Assembly (NCBI RefSeq): GCF_014836645.1
Contig: NZ_JACSQM010000003.1
Span: 124,001 to 188,000 of the forward strand
DNA: 64,000 nucleotides
Direction of reading: 5' to 3'
Origin: Fictibacillus norfolkensis
Lineage (GTDB): Bacteria; Bacillota; Bacilli; Bacillales; Fictibacillaceae
Shown: piece by piece, positions 46,279 to 54,445 of the stretch
Numbering within the stretch: the stretch's first letter is position 1
Layout of the letters: each line of letters opens with the position of its first letter
Made by a program: the position numbers and the translations under genes
Notes under the pieces: generated by a model
What the model was told of the DNA's origin: nothing
The model's input: the letters and a program-made list of their open reading frames with translations, nothing else
Database searches by the model: none

Positions 46279-46363
46279 ATTGCTCACTCTCTTTCAACTA
46301 TAAATCTATGTAGAACATTATACATCAACTTAACTAATATTTAGTAGTATAAGAATCAAAACG

Positions 46364-46392
46364 AAAAGCAACCTGATAACCAGGCCGCTTTT
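46364..46392 (-). terminator. Terminator of the response regulator gene
   Basis: Stem AAAAGC-aa-CCTG / CAGG-cc-GCTTTT with TTTTCG on the minus strand, three bases past the regulator stop codon. Confidence 0.7.
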
Positions 46393-46394
46393 AG

Positions 46395-47084
46395 CTATCG
46401 TCCATATTTATAGATTCTTTCTGGTCTGCCTACACCACCATAAGTGATGTCTGCTTTTGCTTTTTGTTCTGAAACGAGATATTCCAAGTATCGCCTTGCG
46501 GTTGTTCGGCTAACTCCGGTACGCTGTCCGAGGTCTTCTGCAGTAAAACCTTTTTTGTGCTGCATCAATATGGTCAATATCTTTTCTAGTGTAATAGGAT
46601 CTATTCCTTTTGGGAGTAAGAATGGTTCAATCTCTATCTTTTCGCGTTTTAATAAAGAATCGATCATGTTTTGATTGATTTCTTTATCAGCTGACAGTTG
46701 TGTGATAGATCGCTTATATTCGTTGAATTGCAATAAAGTATCTTTAAACCGCTGAAAGATTACTGGCTTTACTATATAATCAAAAATTCCATCCTCTAGA
46801 GCGTGTTTTAAGGTTTTCACCTCTGTTGCAGCTGTTACCATGATGACTTCCATTCCTCGAAATTCACTTCGAATCCACCTTAGCAGATCGAGTCCATTCA
46901 TATCTGGAAAATATATATCTAAGATAACTAAGTCAGGTTTTAATATGGAAATCTGTTCTTTCGCTTCTTCCTCGTTTAATGCAATGCCACATACAGAAAA
47001 GCCTTCTACTTTTTCAACAAATTTCCGGTTGATCTCAGCAATACGAATGTCGTCTTCTACGATAAAAACTTCCCATGAGCTCAT
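46395..47084 (-). CDS. Response regulator, CitT/DctR/MalR type
   Basis: A 229-residue regulator with a receiver domain (acidic pocket E-D-D at 10-12, phospho-acceptor Asp56 in I-L-D-I-Y-F-P-D, Lys near 106) and a C-terminal helix-turn-helix (T-G-V-S-R-T-T-A-R-R-Y-L-E-Y-L). The layout is that of the B. subtilis CitT/DctR/MalR regulators of C4-dicarboxylate and citrate uptake. It lies 12 bases after the kinase gene. With tctCBA upstream it most likely controls tricarboxylate uptake. Confidence 0.92.
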   Translation of the reverse strand: MSSWEVFIVEDDIRIAEINRKFVEKVEGFSVCGIALNEEEAKEQISILKPDLVILDIYFPDMNGLDLLRWIRSEFRGMEVIMVTAATEVKTLKHALEDGIFDYIVKPVIFQRFKDTLLQFNEYKRSITQLSADKEINQNMIDSLLKREKIEIEPFLLPKGIDPITLEKILTILMQHKKGFTAEDLGQRTGVSRTTARRYLEYLVSEQKAKADITYGGVGRPERIYKYGR

Positions 47085-47096
47085 GATGTCTATCCT

Positions 47097-48668
47097 CTAT
47101 TCTTTCGGGATTATAACAGTGAAAAGCGTTGTATCAGCTTTTGTTCTCTCATAAAAGATTTGACCGTTTAATACTTCTACAGCTTGTTTGATCAGAAATA
47201 AACCGTATCCACGATCTTGTCCTTTTGTAGAGAATCCCTTTTTATATAACATATTAGCGATATTCTCAGGAATTCCTTCTCCATTATCTTCAACTTCCAT
47301 GATCAGCTGTTCTCCGTAATCAGAAAGACTGATTTTTACTATTGGGTCATGCGTTCCGGACTCCATTACAGCATCCATTGCATTGTCTACTAAATTCCCA
47401 ATAATGGTAACAAGAAATTGTCGGTCAATCGAGTCAGGTATATCTTTTAATTGACTGGCAGAATCAATTGTAAAGGCAACTCTCAGTTCGTTTGAACGAT
47501 TAAACTTACCGATTAACAAACCGCCTATATAAGGATCAGAAATATAATCCATGATAAATTGTGTAAAGTTTTGATGAACATTTGATTCTTTCGTAATAAT
47601 GTCTTGTGCCTCTTGATAAGAACCTAATTGAATCAAACCTGAAATTAAATACAGTTTATTTGAGAATTCATGAGTTTGAGCTCTTAAGCCCTCACTATAG
47701 CTTTTAACTTGCGCGAGTTCCTCATTTAATCGATAAAGCTCATCTCTGTTTCTAAATGTCGCAACAGCCCCTATTACTTGATCATGATCATCTAATATAG
47801 GAATGCGATTTGCGATAACTTTCGTGTTTCCGAGTTTCATCTGTTCGTCAAATTCATTTTGACCAGAAGCAATGACATCAAGTAATCTTGTATTTGGTAT
47901 TGCTCTTAACACATTTTTGCCGATTAGATTCTCACTTCCTGTTTGGAGCATCTGAAGAGCAGTGTGATTTGCGAGTGTTATTTCACCTTCCCGATTAACA
48001 GCGATCACCCCTTCTCGAATCGCTTCTAAGATCGCGCTTTTTTCTTTGTATAACAATCCGATCTCTTTTGGTTCTAATCCATGGGTGGCTCTTTTTACTC
48101 CTTTTGCAATCATTACAGAACCGAGTGTTCCTAACAGCAAAGTAATGGTACCTATAATGATAATCTTTAATTTATACGGCCAAATCTCCTCTTTAATTTG
48201 ATCGGTTAGAAAACCTACTGATACCAATCCAATAATTTCGCCGTCATTATTTCTAATAGGTGATTTTCCTCGCACAGCTGGACCTAGAGAACCTGTTGCT
48301 TCAGTTATACTCGGTTCACCTGATAGGGCTTTTTGGTTGTCACCACCTACCATTTTCTTCCCAATTCGTTCTTTTATGGGGTGTGAATAACGAACACCTT
48401 CTTTGTTTCCAACTACGATGTAATGAGCTCCAGTCTTCTTTCTGATCTTTTCTGCATAAGGCTGGATCGATTTAGAGGGTTCATCACTTTCAAACGCATC
48501 AATAATAAGTGGGTTGTTACTTACCGCATAAGAAACACTTAGGGCCCTCTCCCCAATTTGACTTTTCATCGTGTCTTCAAACATATTTTGAAAGATAACC
48601 GCTAATATGGCGATCACTAAAAAGATTAGGGAACAGCTGATGAGAATTAATTTTGTTTGCAGTTTCAT
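47097..48668 (-). CDS. Sensor histidine kinase, CitS/DctS/MalK type
   Basis: A 523-residue kinase with two membrane helices (residues ~7-28 and ~166-190) flanking an extracellular ligand domain of the PASp/CitA type, in which the G-x-R-Y-S-H-P segment near 91-97 is the usual ligand-site motif. A cytoplasmic PAS domain (~210-320) follows, then the phospho-acceptor His333 in T-H-E-F-S-N-K-L, and an ATPase domain with N-L-V-D-N-A-x-D-A, D-N-G-E-G-I and G-x-G-L-F-L. The family senses citrate or C4-dicarboxylates directly. It lies downstream of tctA, separated by a weak hairpin. Confidence 0.93.
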   Translation of the reverse strand: MKLQTKLILISCSLIFLVIAILAVIFQNMFEDTMKSQIGERALSVSYAVSNNPLIIDAFESDEPSKSIQPYAEKIRKKTGAHYIVVGNKEGVRYSHPIKERIGKKMVGGDNQKALSGEPSITEATGSLGPAVRGKSPIRNNDGEIIGLVSVGFLTDQIKEEIWPYKLKIIIIGTITLLLGTLGSVMIAKGVKRATHGLEPKEIGLLYKEKSAILEAIREGVIAVNREGEITLANHTALQMLQTGSENLIGKNVLRAIPNTRLLDVIASGQNEFDEQMKLGNTKVIANRIPILDDHDQVIGAVATFRNRDELYRLNEELAQVKSYSEGLRAQTHEFSNKLYLISGLIQLGSYQEAQDIITKESNVHQNFTQFIMDYISDPYIGGLLIGKFNRSNELRVAFTIDSASQLKDIPDSIDRQFLVTIIGNLVDNAMDAVMESGTHDPIVKISLSDYGEQLIMEVEDNGEGIPENIANMLYKKGFSTKGQDRGYGLFLIKQAVEVLNGQIFYERTKADTTLFTVIIPKE

Positions 48669-48691
48669 AGTTTCCCTCCGTAGAAATAGAA

Positions 48692-48717
48692 AAGACTTTC
48701 TTAGAATAGAAAGTCTT
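48692..48717 (-). terminator. Hairpin between tctA and the sensor kinase gene
   Basis: Ten-base perfect arms AAGACTTTCT and AGAAAGTCTT (six-base loop) followed on the minus strand by TTTTCTATTTC. This is a moderate terminator that would lower expression of the two-component genes relative to the transporter. Confidence 0.62.
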
Positions 48718-48733
48718 CTCTACCTATCTTCTT

Positions 48734-50260
48734 TTATCCTTCAACGTTTACAACAACATTTTTTCCTTTTAACCTTAGAACAAAAGGTATGAGAATCCAT
48801 AGAACGGCGCAAACCAAGAAAAATGCAGATATAGGTTGTTGAACAAATACCATAAAATCACCGTTTGATGTTGTTAAAGCACGTCTCATGTTGTTTTCAA
48901 TCATTGGTCCTAAGACTAAGCCGAGTACAAGAGGAGCGATCGGATAGTCGTTCTGTGCTAATAGATATCCAGCAAGTCCAAAGCCGATCAATAAGAACAG
49001 ATCGAACGTGGTTACTTGTACAGCGTAAACTCCAAAGACAGAGATAGCGATAATAATAGGCAGCAAGTATTTAGCTGGTGTTTCAATAATTTTCGCAAAA
49101 ACCTTAACAAGCGGCATGTTAAGGATAAGAAGCATCAAGTTTCCGATAAACATCGAAGCGATTAGCCCCCATGCCACGTCCGGGTGATCACTAAATAATA
49201 AAGGCCCTGGCTGAACGTTATACATGATAAGAGCTCCCATAAGAATCGCTGTCGTTCCAGATCCCGGAATTCCGAGTGTTAATAATGGAATCATTGCTCC
49301 TCCTGAAGCTGCGTTGTTTGCTGACTCAGGAGCGGCAACTCCGGCAATCGCACCTTTTCCAAACTTTTCAGGATTTTTACTTATCTTCTTCTCAGCGATA
49401 TATGAGAAGAAAGAAGCGAGTGTTGCGCCTGCACCTGGTAAGACACCAATAAAGAATCCTAAAAAAGAACCTCGGGCAATCGGTCCAGCACTTTCTTTTA
49501 GATCTGCTCTAGAAGGGAGAACTCTCCCAACTTTCGCTACCTTTTCTGCATCTTCTTCCTTATGCAGAATCGTCTTAAATACCTCACCTAATGCAAATAG
49601 ACCTACAGCAACCGTTAAAAATTCAAGTCCTCCAAATAGAACAGGAATATCATAGGTGAATCGAGCAACACCAGAAACCGCATCGATTCCGATCGTGGCG
49701 ATCAAAAGGCCGGTTACGGTCATCATCCATGCCTTCGTGATCGATCCTCCTGCCAAGCCACTAACTGCGGCAAGGCCTAACAGCATTAAAGAGAAATATT
49801 CAGCTGGTCCGAATTTTAAAGCCATCTCTGAAAGTGGATCTGCTAATAATACCAATCCGATGATGGAAACAATTCCGGCAAAGAAAGAACCGATTGCTGC
49901 GATCGATAAGGCAGCGCCTGCTCTGCCTTGCCGAGCCATCTGATAACCATCAAGTGTTGTAACAACAGATGAAGATTCACCAGGTGTGTTTAATAGAATG
50001 GATGTAGTAGATCCACCATACATAGCTCCATAATACACACCCGCTAAAAGAATGATAGAACTTGTAGCTGCTGCAGAAGGATCCATTCCGCTAGTAAAAG
50101 TAGCTGTTACAGGAATTAAGAGTGCAACACCACTCATCGGTCCTATTCCAGGTAAGACGCCTACTGCCGTTCCAATTAATACACCGATAAAAGCAAAGAA
50201 TAGATTTTGTGGCTGTATCGCCGTTTGAAATCCTTGCATTAAAAAATCCATAACTCCCAT
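48734..50260 (-). CDS. tctA: Tripartite tricarboxylate transporter, large membrane subunit
   Basis: A 508-residue TctA protein with ~12 membrane segments. Diagnostic segments are G-V-L-P-G-I-G-P-M-S-G (residues ~32-42), Y-G-G-S-T-T-S-I-L-L-N-T-P-G-E (~78-92) and the second copy G-I-P-G-S-G-T-T-A-I-L. It forms the channel of the TctABC secondary transporter for citrate-like tricarboxylates. It follows tctB by 12 bases. Confidence 0.95.
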   Translation of the reverse strand: MGVMDFLMQGFQTAIQPQNLFFAFIGVLIGTAVGVLPGIGPMSGVALLIPVTATFTSGMDPSAAATSSIILLAGVYYGAMYGGSTTSILLNTPGESSSVVTTLDGYQMARQGRAGAALSIAAIGSFFAGIVSIIGLVLLADPLSEMALKFGPAEYFSLMLLGLAAVSGLAGGSITKAWMMTVTGLLIATIGIDAVSGVARFTYDIPVLFGGLEFLTVAVGLFALGEVFKTILHKEEDAEKVAKVGRVLPSRADLKESAGPIARGSFLGFFIGVLPGAGATLASFFSYIAEKKISKNPEKFGKGAIAGVAAPESANNAASGGAMIPLLTLGIPGSGTTAILMGALIMYNVQPGPLLFSDHPDVAWGLIASMFIGNLMLLILNMPLVKVFAKIIETPAKYLLPIIIAISVFGVYAVQVTTFDLFLLIGFGLAGYLLAQNDYPIAPLVLGLVLGPMIENNMRRALTTSNGDFMVFVQQPISAFFLVCAVLWILIPFVLRLKGKNVVVNVEG

Positions 50261-50272
50261 TCTAAAACCCTC

Positions 50273-50734
50273 CTAACTAAACCAAATTGGCATTCCAGGC
50301 AAAGAACCTTCCAACACAACAACGAATAAGAAATAGACAAAGAATGAGAAAGCCAAAGCAATGATTCCATTTTTTATCCAACTTCCTCTTTCCATAGCTT
50401 GAAAGGAAACATACAAAAATAAGAAAGTACTTAATATATAACCTAGTGTTTCGATGAAACCTGCGTACAGAAGGCTTGCAGTTAAGATAATGATAAATCT
50501 TTTAATCTGTAAACTTTCTGTGTTCTTTTTTTCTTTTTGTATATTTTTAAAAGATTCAAGAAAGAGTTTAACGCTAAGTAATATAAGAATAAGTCCTAAG
50601 AGAAAGGGAAAAACGTTAGGTCCGACTTCACTTCCATAAGCACTTTTCGAAATGTTGCGGCTTTCTATTAAAAAAGCTGCCCCAAGTAAAGCAAATAAGA
50701 TGCTTGCATAACGATCAAATTTTCCTGTTTGCAA
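50273..50734 (-). CDS. tctB: Tripartite tricarboxylate transporter, small membrane subunit
   Basis: A 153-residue protein with four membrane helices, as expected for TctB. TTG 50734 is the likely start because AAGGAGG lies eight bases upstream; the longer in-frame stretch to 50791 runs through a terminator hairpin and the end of tctC. It is the small membrane partner of TctA. I see S-x-Y-G-S-E-V-G-P-N-V-F-P, a typical TctB loop, near residue 30. Confidence 0.9.
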   Translation of the reverse strand: MQTGKFDRYASILFALLGAAFLIESRNISKSAYGSEVGPNVFPFLLGLILILLSVKLFLESFKNIQKEKKNTESLQIKRFIIILTASLLYAGFIETLGYILSTFLFLYVSFQAMERGSWIKNGIIALAFSFFVYFLFVVVLEGSLPGMPIWFS

Positions 50735-50752
50735 AGTACTTCCCTCCTTATT

Positions 50753-50782
50753 TGAAAAAAGGAGAAGTAGAAATACTTCTCC
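50753..50782 (-). terminator. Intra-operon terminator between tctC and tctB
   Basis: Perfect nine-base arms GGAGAAGTA and TACTTCTCC with a four-base loop, followed on the minus strand by six T residues, starting 9 bases after the tctC stop. It would let binding-protein message exceed that of the membrane subunits. Confidence 0.85.
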
Positions 50783-50791
50783 AAGTCCCAT

Positions 50792-51808
50792 CTATTTATT
50801 CATTCCTAATGATTTCAACAAGTCTTCTACTTGTTTTTCTTGATCTTTTAAGAAGGTTTCAAATTCTTTACCATCTTTAAATTCCGATTCCCAGCCGTTC
50901 CGCTCTAGCTCGTCCTGCCACTCTTTACTTTCGTTTAATTTCTTCAATGTTTTATCCCAATATGCCACTGCACTATCAGACATCTCTTTCGGTCCGAAGA
51001 CACCTCTCCAAATCGTGAAGTCTGCATCGATTCCAGCTTCCTTAAATGTCGGAACATCTGCCAGGTCACCTTTTAATCGTTCCGTTGAAGAAATACCAAG
51101 CACTTTTACTTTCCCAGCTTTTAAATATTCACCTACCGCAGAAGCATCAGTTGCGATATAATCCGCATTGCCCCCCAAAAGGGCTGCAATTGCTTCCCCA
51201 CCGCCATCGTATGAAACATACTTGACTGTTTTAGGATCAATGTCAGATTTGTAAGCAGGTAGAACAGCTACGAGATGGTCCATAGATCCTGGTGCGGATC
51301 CTCCAGCTGCTGTGACAGACTTTGGATCATTTTTAACAGCTTCCATCAATTCTTTAAGATTGTTGTATTTTGAATCTTCTTTTACAACGATTGCTCCAAA
51401 GTCTTTTGTTAATTGTGCAAGTGGTGTCGTATCCTTAAACCCGTACGGACTATTTCCTTCTTTTTTCAAGTTATTGATTAAGATCGGCGGAGAGTTCACA
51501 TAAAGCTTGTAATCATCTTTTTTATGCTGTGTCGCAAATTCCGCAAGATAGACAGCTCCGCCTCCTCCAGGTTTGTTTTCAACAGTCATCGTTTGGTCAA
51601 CTGTTTTCGTTTCACCTAAGATTTTGGTCAACGAACGTGCCGTAAGATCCCAACCACCTCCAGCACCCGATGGAGCAACAACTGTTATTGGTTTTTTCGG
51701 ATAATCAGATTCTCCTGCATTTGAACCTGATCCTCCGGTACTACAAGCTGTTAGTGAAGAAAGTATGACGCCTGCTACAAGCCAATTTTTCCATTTCTTC
51801 GTTTTCAT
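50792..51808 (-). CDS. tctC: Tricarboxylate-binding lipoprotein
   Basis: A 338-residue substrate-binding lipoprotein. The signal peptide ends in the lipobox L-T-A-C (Cys22), and a Ser/Gly linker follows. The mature protein has the Bug/TctC features Y-P-K-K-P-I-T-V-V-A-P-S-G-A-G-G-G-W-D near its start and A-A-G-G-S-A-P-G-S-M-D-H in the middle. It captures tricarboxylates outside the membrane and delivers them to TctAB. It is the first gene of the tct operon, with a consensus cre site just upstream. Confidence 0.95.
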   Translation of the reverse strand: MKTKKWKNWLVAGVILSSLTACSTGGSGSNAGESDYPKKPITVVAPSGAGGGWDLTARSLTKILGETKTVDQTMTVENKPGGGGAVYLAEFATQHKKDDYKLYVNSPPILINNLKKEGNSPYGFKDTTPLAQLTKDFGAIVVKEDSKYNNLKELMEAVKNDPKSVTAAGGSAPGSMDHLVAVLPAYKSDIDPKTVKYVSYDGGGEAIAALLGGNADYIATDASAVGEYLKAGKVKVLGISSTERLKGDLADVPTFKEAGIDADFTIWRGVFGPKEMSDSAVAYWDKTLKKLNESKEWQDELERNGWESEFKDGKEFETFLKDQEKQVEDLLKSLGMNK

Positions 51809-51830
51809 TTATTCATATCCCCCTCTTTTA

Positions 51831-51844
51831 TGGTAGCGCTTTCA
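51831..51844 (-). promoter_or_regulatory. CcpA site (cre) upstream of tctC
   Basis: Minus-strand TGAAAGCGCTACCA fits the consensus TGNAANCGNWWNCA at every fixed position. It lies 23 bases before the tctC start codon, where bound CcpA would block transcription in the presence of preferred sugars. Confidence 0.85.
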
Positions 51845-51925
51845 TTTGCTTTTCATTATCCTACCATTCACATTTTTAAATGGAAGTTTAACAGCATAAA
51901 ATGCATTTTGTTCATATTGTTCACG

Positions 51926-51954
51926 AAAAAAAGACCACTAAGAATATCTTAGTG
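51926..51954 (-). terminator. Terminator of speD
   Basis: Eight-base arms CACTAAGA and TCTTAGTG followed on the minus strand by seven T residues, ~20 bases after the speD stop codon. Confidence 0.82.
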
Positions 51955-51972
51955 ATCCATTGCTACAAGCTG

Positions 51973-52791
51973 TTAACGTTGTGATGAATTTATATTTCTT
52001 CCGTAAAAAATCTCATCCATCTCAGCATTGATCCGTCCAGTGATGTGTTCTTGAGTATCGCTATCTATTTCATCCTTTGTATAACCGAAAAGATAGTTAT
52101 TGAGTTCAAAATTCTTTAATTTGCACTTTGTGTGAAAGATATTTTCTTGATAGATATTTGTATCAATCATGGTATAGGTTTTTTTAATATCTGCAGACAA
52201 ATAGTTTTGTATTGAATTGATATCATGATCAATGAAAAGCTTGTGGCCTTTTATATCCCTCGTAAATCCTCTAACCCGATAATCCATCGTCACAATATCC
52301 ATATCGAATGAATTAATAAGATGATTGAGTGCTTTAAGCGGTGAAATTTCTCCACAAGTAGAAACATCTATATCAGCTCTAAACGTACTAATTCCCTCTT
52401 CAGGATGAAACTCAGGATATGTATGAACGGTTAGATGACTCTTATCAAGCTGCATAACAACAGATTCTGGCATGGCTGTTGAATTTTCATCAAATGAATC
52501 GGTTGGTACTTCTACAATTGGTCCTTCCGAGACAAGTACAGTAACACTGGCTCCTTGAGGCACATAATCTTGTTTGGCTATATTTAGCACATGAGCTCCA
52601 ATCGTATCGGAAACAGTTTGCAAAATATTCGTAAGCCTTTCCGCGTTGTATTGTTCATCAATATACTCAAGATAAGCTTCTCGCTCTTCTCTCGTTTTCG
52701 TATAACAAACGTCATACAGATTAAAGCTAAGCGATTTAGTTAGATTATTGAACCCGTGTAATGTTATTCGTTGATCTGGTGAGATAGACAT
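51973..52791 (-). CDS. speD: S-adenosylmethionine decarboxylase, Gram-negative (E. coli) type
   Basis: A 272-residue pyruvoyl enzyme giving decarboxylated SAM for spermidine synthesis. The N-terminal [13 protein letters not shown] and the self-cleavage site L-D-K-S-H (pyruvate from Ser118) followed by V-H-T-Y-P-E are as in E. coli SpeD, as are S-T-C-G-x-I-S-P-L-K-A-L and [10 protein letters not shown]. The usual Bacillus enzyme (SpeH) is only ~125 residues, so this is the long class. No spermidine synthase is adjacent. The gene is monocistronic and ends at its own terminator. Confidence 0.93.
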   Translation of the reverse strand: MSISPDQRITLHGFNNLTKSLSFNLYDVCYTKTREEREAYLEYIDEQYNAERLTNILQTVSDTIGAHVLNIAKQDYVPQGASVTVLVSEGPIVEVPTDSFDENSTAMPESVVMQLDKSHLTVHTYPEFHPEEGISTFRADIDVSTCGEISPLKALNHLINSFDMDIVTMDYRVRGFTRDIKGHKLFIDHDINSIQNYLSADIKKTYTMIDTNIYQENIFHTKCKLKNFELNNYLFGYTKDEIDSDTQEHITGRINAEMDEIFYGRNINSSQR

Positions 52792-52956
52792 ATGTTAGAC
52801 TCCCCTTATGTTTAGACATTGAATATTCATTTCAACGATGGAAATATATCTATAATACCCATTTATACAATTTAAAAAACGGTTTGAGGATGAAATGGGG
52901 AAACAGCACTTTATGATGGTTTGTTTCCTGGCCGTAGAATCAGTCTATAAAAGGTG

Positions 52957-53061
52957 AATCCACAAATGTAGAACCCCAATCCACGAGTTTTGGGGATGAA
53001 TCCACAAGTTTCGTGGCTTAATCCACGAGATTTTGCTGTTTATCCACGAGTTTACAATCCT
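52957..53061. repeat. Five-copy 21-bp tandem repeat with DnaA-box-like cores
   Basis: Units start at 52957, 52978, 52999, 53020 and 53041, each exactly 21 bases, with the conserved core (N)(A/T)ATCCAC(A/G)AG/A-TTT and variable remainder. The cores GAATCCACA, CAATCCACG, GAATCCACA, TAATCCACG and TTATCCACG differ from the DnaA box TTATCCACA at 2, 3, 2, 2 and 1 positions. A further TTATCGACA (8/9) lies at 53069. All are in the same orientation, two helical turns apart, in a 374-base gap without genes. Confidence 0.75.
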
Positions 53062-53122
53062 CGACACTTATCGACACGAACCTCTTTGCAATTTTCAGCT
53101 TAAGCCAACACGAAGCAAAAAA

Positions 53123-53160
53123 AAAATCCTCAAAAGCCATACCAAGCTTTTGAGGATTTT
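53123..53160. terminator. Terminator of the MFS transporter gene
   Basis: Perfect 14-base arms AAAATCCTCAAAAG and CTTTTGAGGATTTT with a ten-base loop and A/T runs on both sides. Confidence 0.9.
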
Positions 53161-53165
53161 TACAT

Positions 53166-54416
53166 TTAGGCTTTCTCAACTTCAGCCACTGGAACAACCT
53201 TTTGTCGAATAAGCGGGAGCATCGTTAATATACCGATTGCAAATAGAAGTGCTGCCCCTTCAAACATCAATACCAGTGAAAATGTCTCTTTTAGCCAACC
53301 CGTAATGGACATCGTAAGAACCATCGCACCCATAAATAATGGATTTAATATTCCGTTAACACGGCCGATGAATTTAGCCTCCGTATTCTGGAGAATGAGT
53401 GTATTGATACCGATATGAACGCATGGCATGAATAGACCACTTATAAACTCGGCAGATAAGGTTAACCAGAAATGTTCGGAGAATCCCATAATCATAAATC
53501 CAATCGCACTTGCTCCCATACCTAATGCCAATAATAATTGTGGCTTTACTTTGCTTGCGATTCCGATGGTCAAACCTCCACCTAGAATCATTCCAGTACC
53601 GAAAGCGGCCATGAGCCATTGAAGTTCTTCTTTCGGAAGACCTAGTTGTTCTGTTACTAAAAAGACGGTTAATGGCTGTGTTAAGCCTAAAGCTAACCCG
53701 GCTACGGCGAAACATGCACCAAGTAAGGTTAAAGAGCGTCTGTTGAGCACATAGCCGAAACCTTCTTTCATCTCTAACCAAATAGAAGGTTTCTCTTCCG
53801 TTTTTTCTACTTCTTCATCAGGAGGAAGTAATAGAAGAATTACGGCAGACAATACGAACGCTATTCCCATGATTGCGATTGCAGCTGTAATCCCAAATTG
53901 CTGGTATACGTAAGTTCCGAGAATTGGACCTAGAATCATAAATACAGCAAAAAGTGTTTGATACATCGACATCCCTAACTGTACCATTTCCTCAGGGACA
54001 TGAATCTTAAATAACTTCATACCTGATGGCTGAGAAAATTGAGACAAGATCGATGAAACGAGCGTTGCAAAGAATATGACTTTCCAGCTTCCAAAAAGCA
54101 GCGTTAATAATACAACAAAGATAGAAACAGCGCTTAATAAATCACACCAAATCATCGTCTTTTTGGGTTTCCATCTATCAGCAAACGTTCCACCGATAAA
54201 TGAAAACAAAAATATTGGAGCAAACTCTGCTACAGATATTAAAGATACAGCGATTGGATTTTCGTTCGTTTTTTCTATCACGTACAATAAGATGGAATAG
54301 TTACGAACCCATATCCCTATCTGTAAAAAGAGTACCGAAAAAAGAATGGTACGAATTACTTTGTTTTGAAAAAGCATACCCATTGTGATCTTGGGTTTGT
54401 TTTGATCTTGTTCCAC
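53166..54416 (-). CDS. MFS transporter
   Basis: A 416-residue major facilitator with 12 predicted helices. The loop 2-3 signature reads G-G-T-F-A-D-R-W-K-P-K-K, and a central cytoplasmic loop (~residues 190-215, E-E-V-E-K-T-E-E-K) separates the halves. It belongs to the drug/macrolide-like MFS exporters by overall character; the substrate cannot be told. GTG 54416 is preferred because AGGGGG lies nine bases upstream. It follows the giant membrane-protein gene by 29 bases and so is probably its operon partner. Confidence 0.85.
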   Translation of the reverse strand: MEQDQNKPKITMGMLFQNKVIRTILFSVLFLQIGIWVRNYSILLYVIEKTNENPIAVSLISVAEFAPIFLFSFIGGTFADRWKPKKTMIWCDLLSAVSIFVVLLTLLFGSWKVIFFATLVSSILSQFSQPSGMKLFKIHVPEEMVQLGMSMYQTLFAVFMILGPILGTYVYQQFGITAAIAIMGIAFVLSAVILLLLPPDEEVEKTEEKPSIWLEMKEGFGYVLNRRSLTLLGACFAVAGLALGLTQPLTVFLVTEQLGLPKEELQWLMAAFGTGMILGGGLTIGIASKVKPQLLLALGMGASAIGFMIMGFSEHFWLTLSAEFISGLFMPCVHIGINTLILQNTEAKFIGRVNGILNPLFMGAMVLTMSITGWLKETFSLVLMFEGAALLFAIGILTMLPLIRQKVVPVAEVEKA

Positions 54417-54445
54417 TTTATTAATCCCCCTTATTCGAAGAGACG

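Noticed and set aside
52957..53061. Regular repeats as a possible CRISPR array
   Set aside because: The period is 21 bp with degenerate units of only ~12 conserved bases and no unique spacers of CRISPR length; no cas genes are near.
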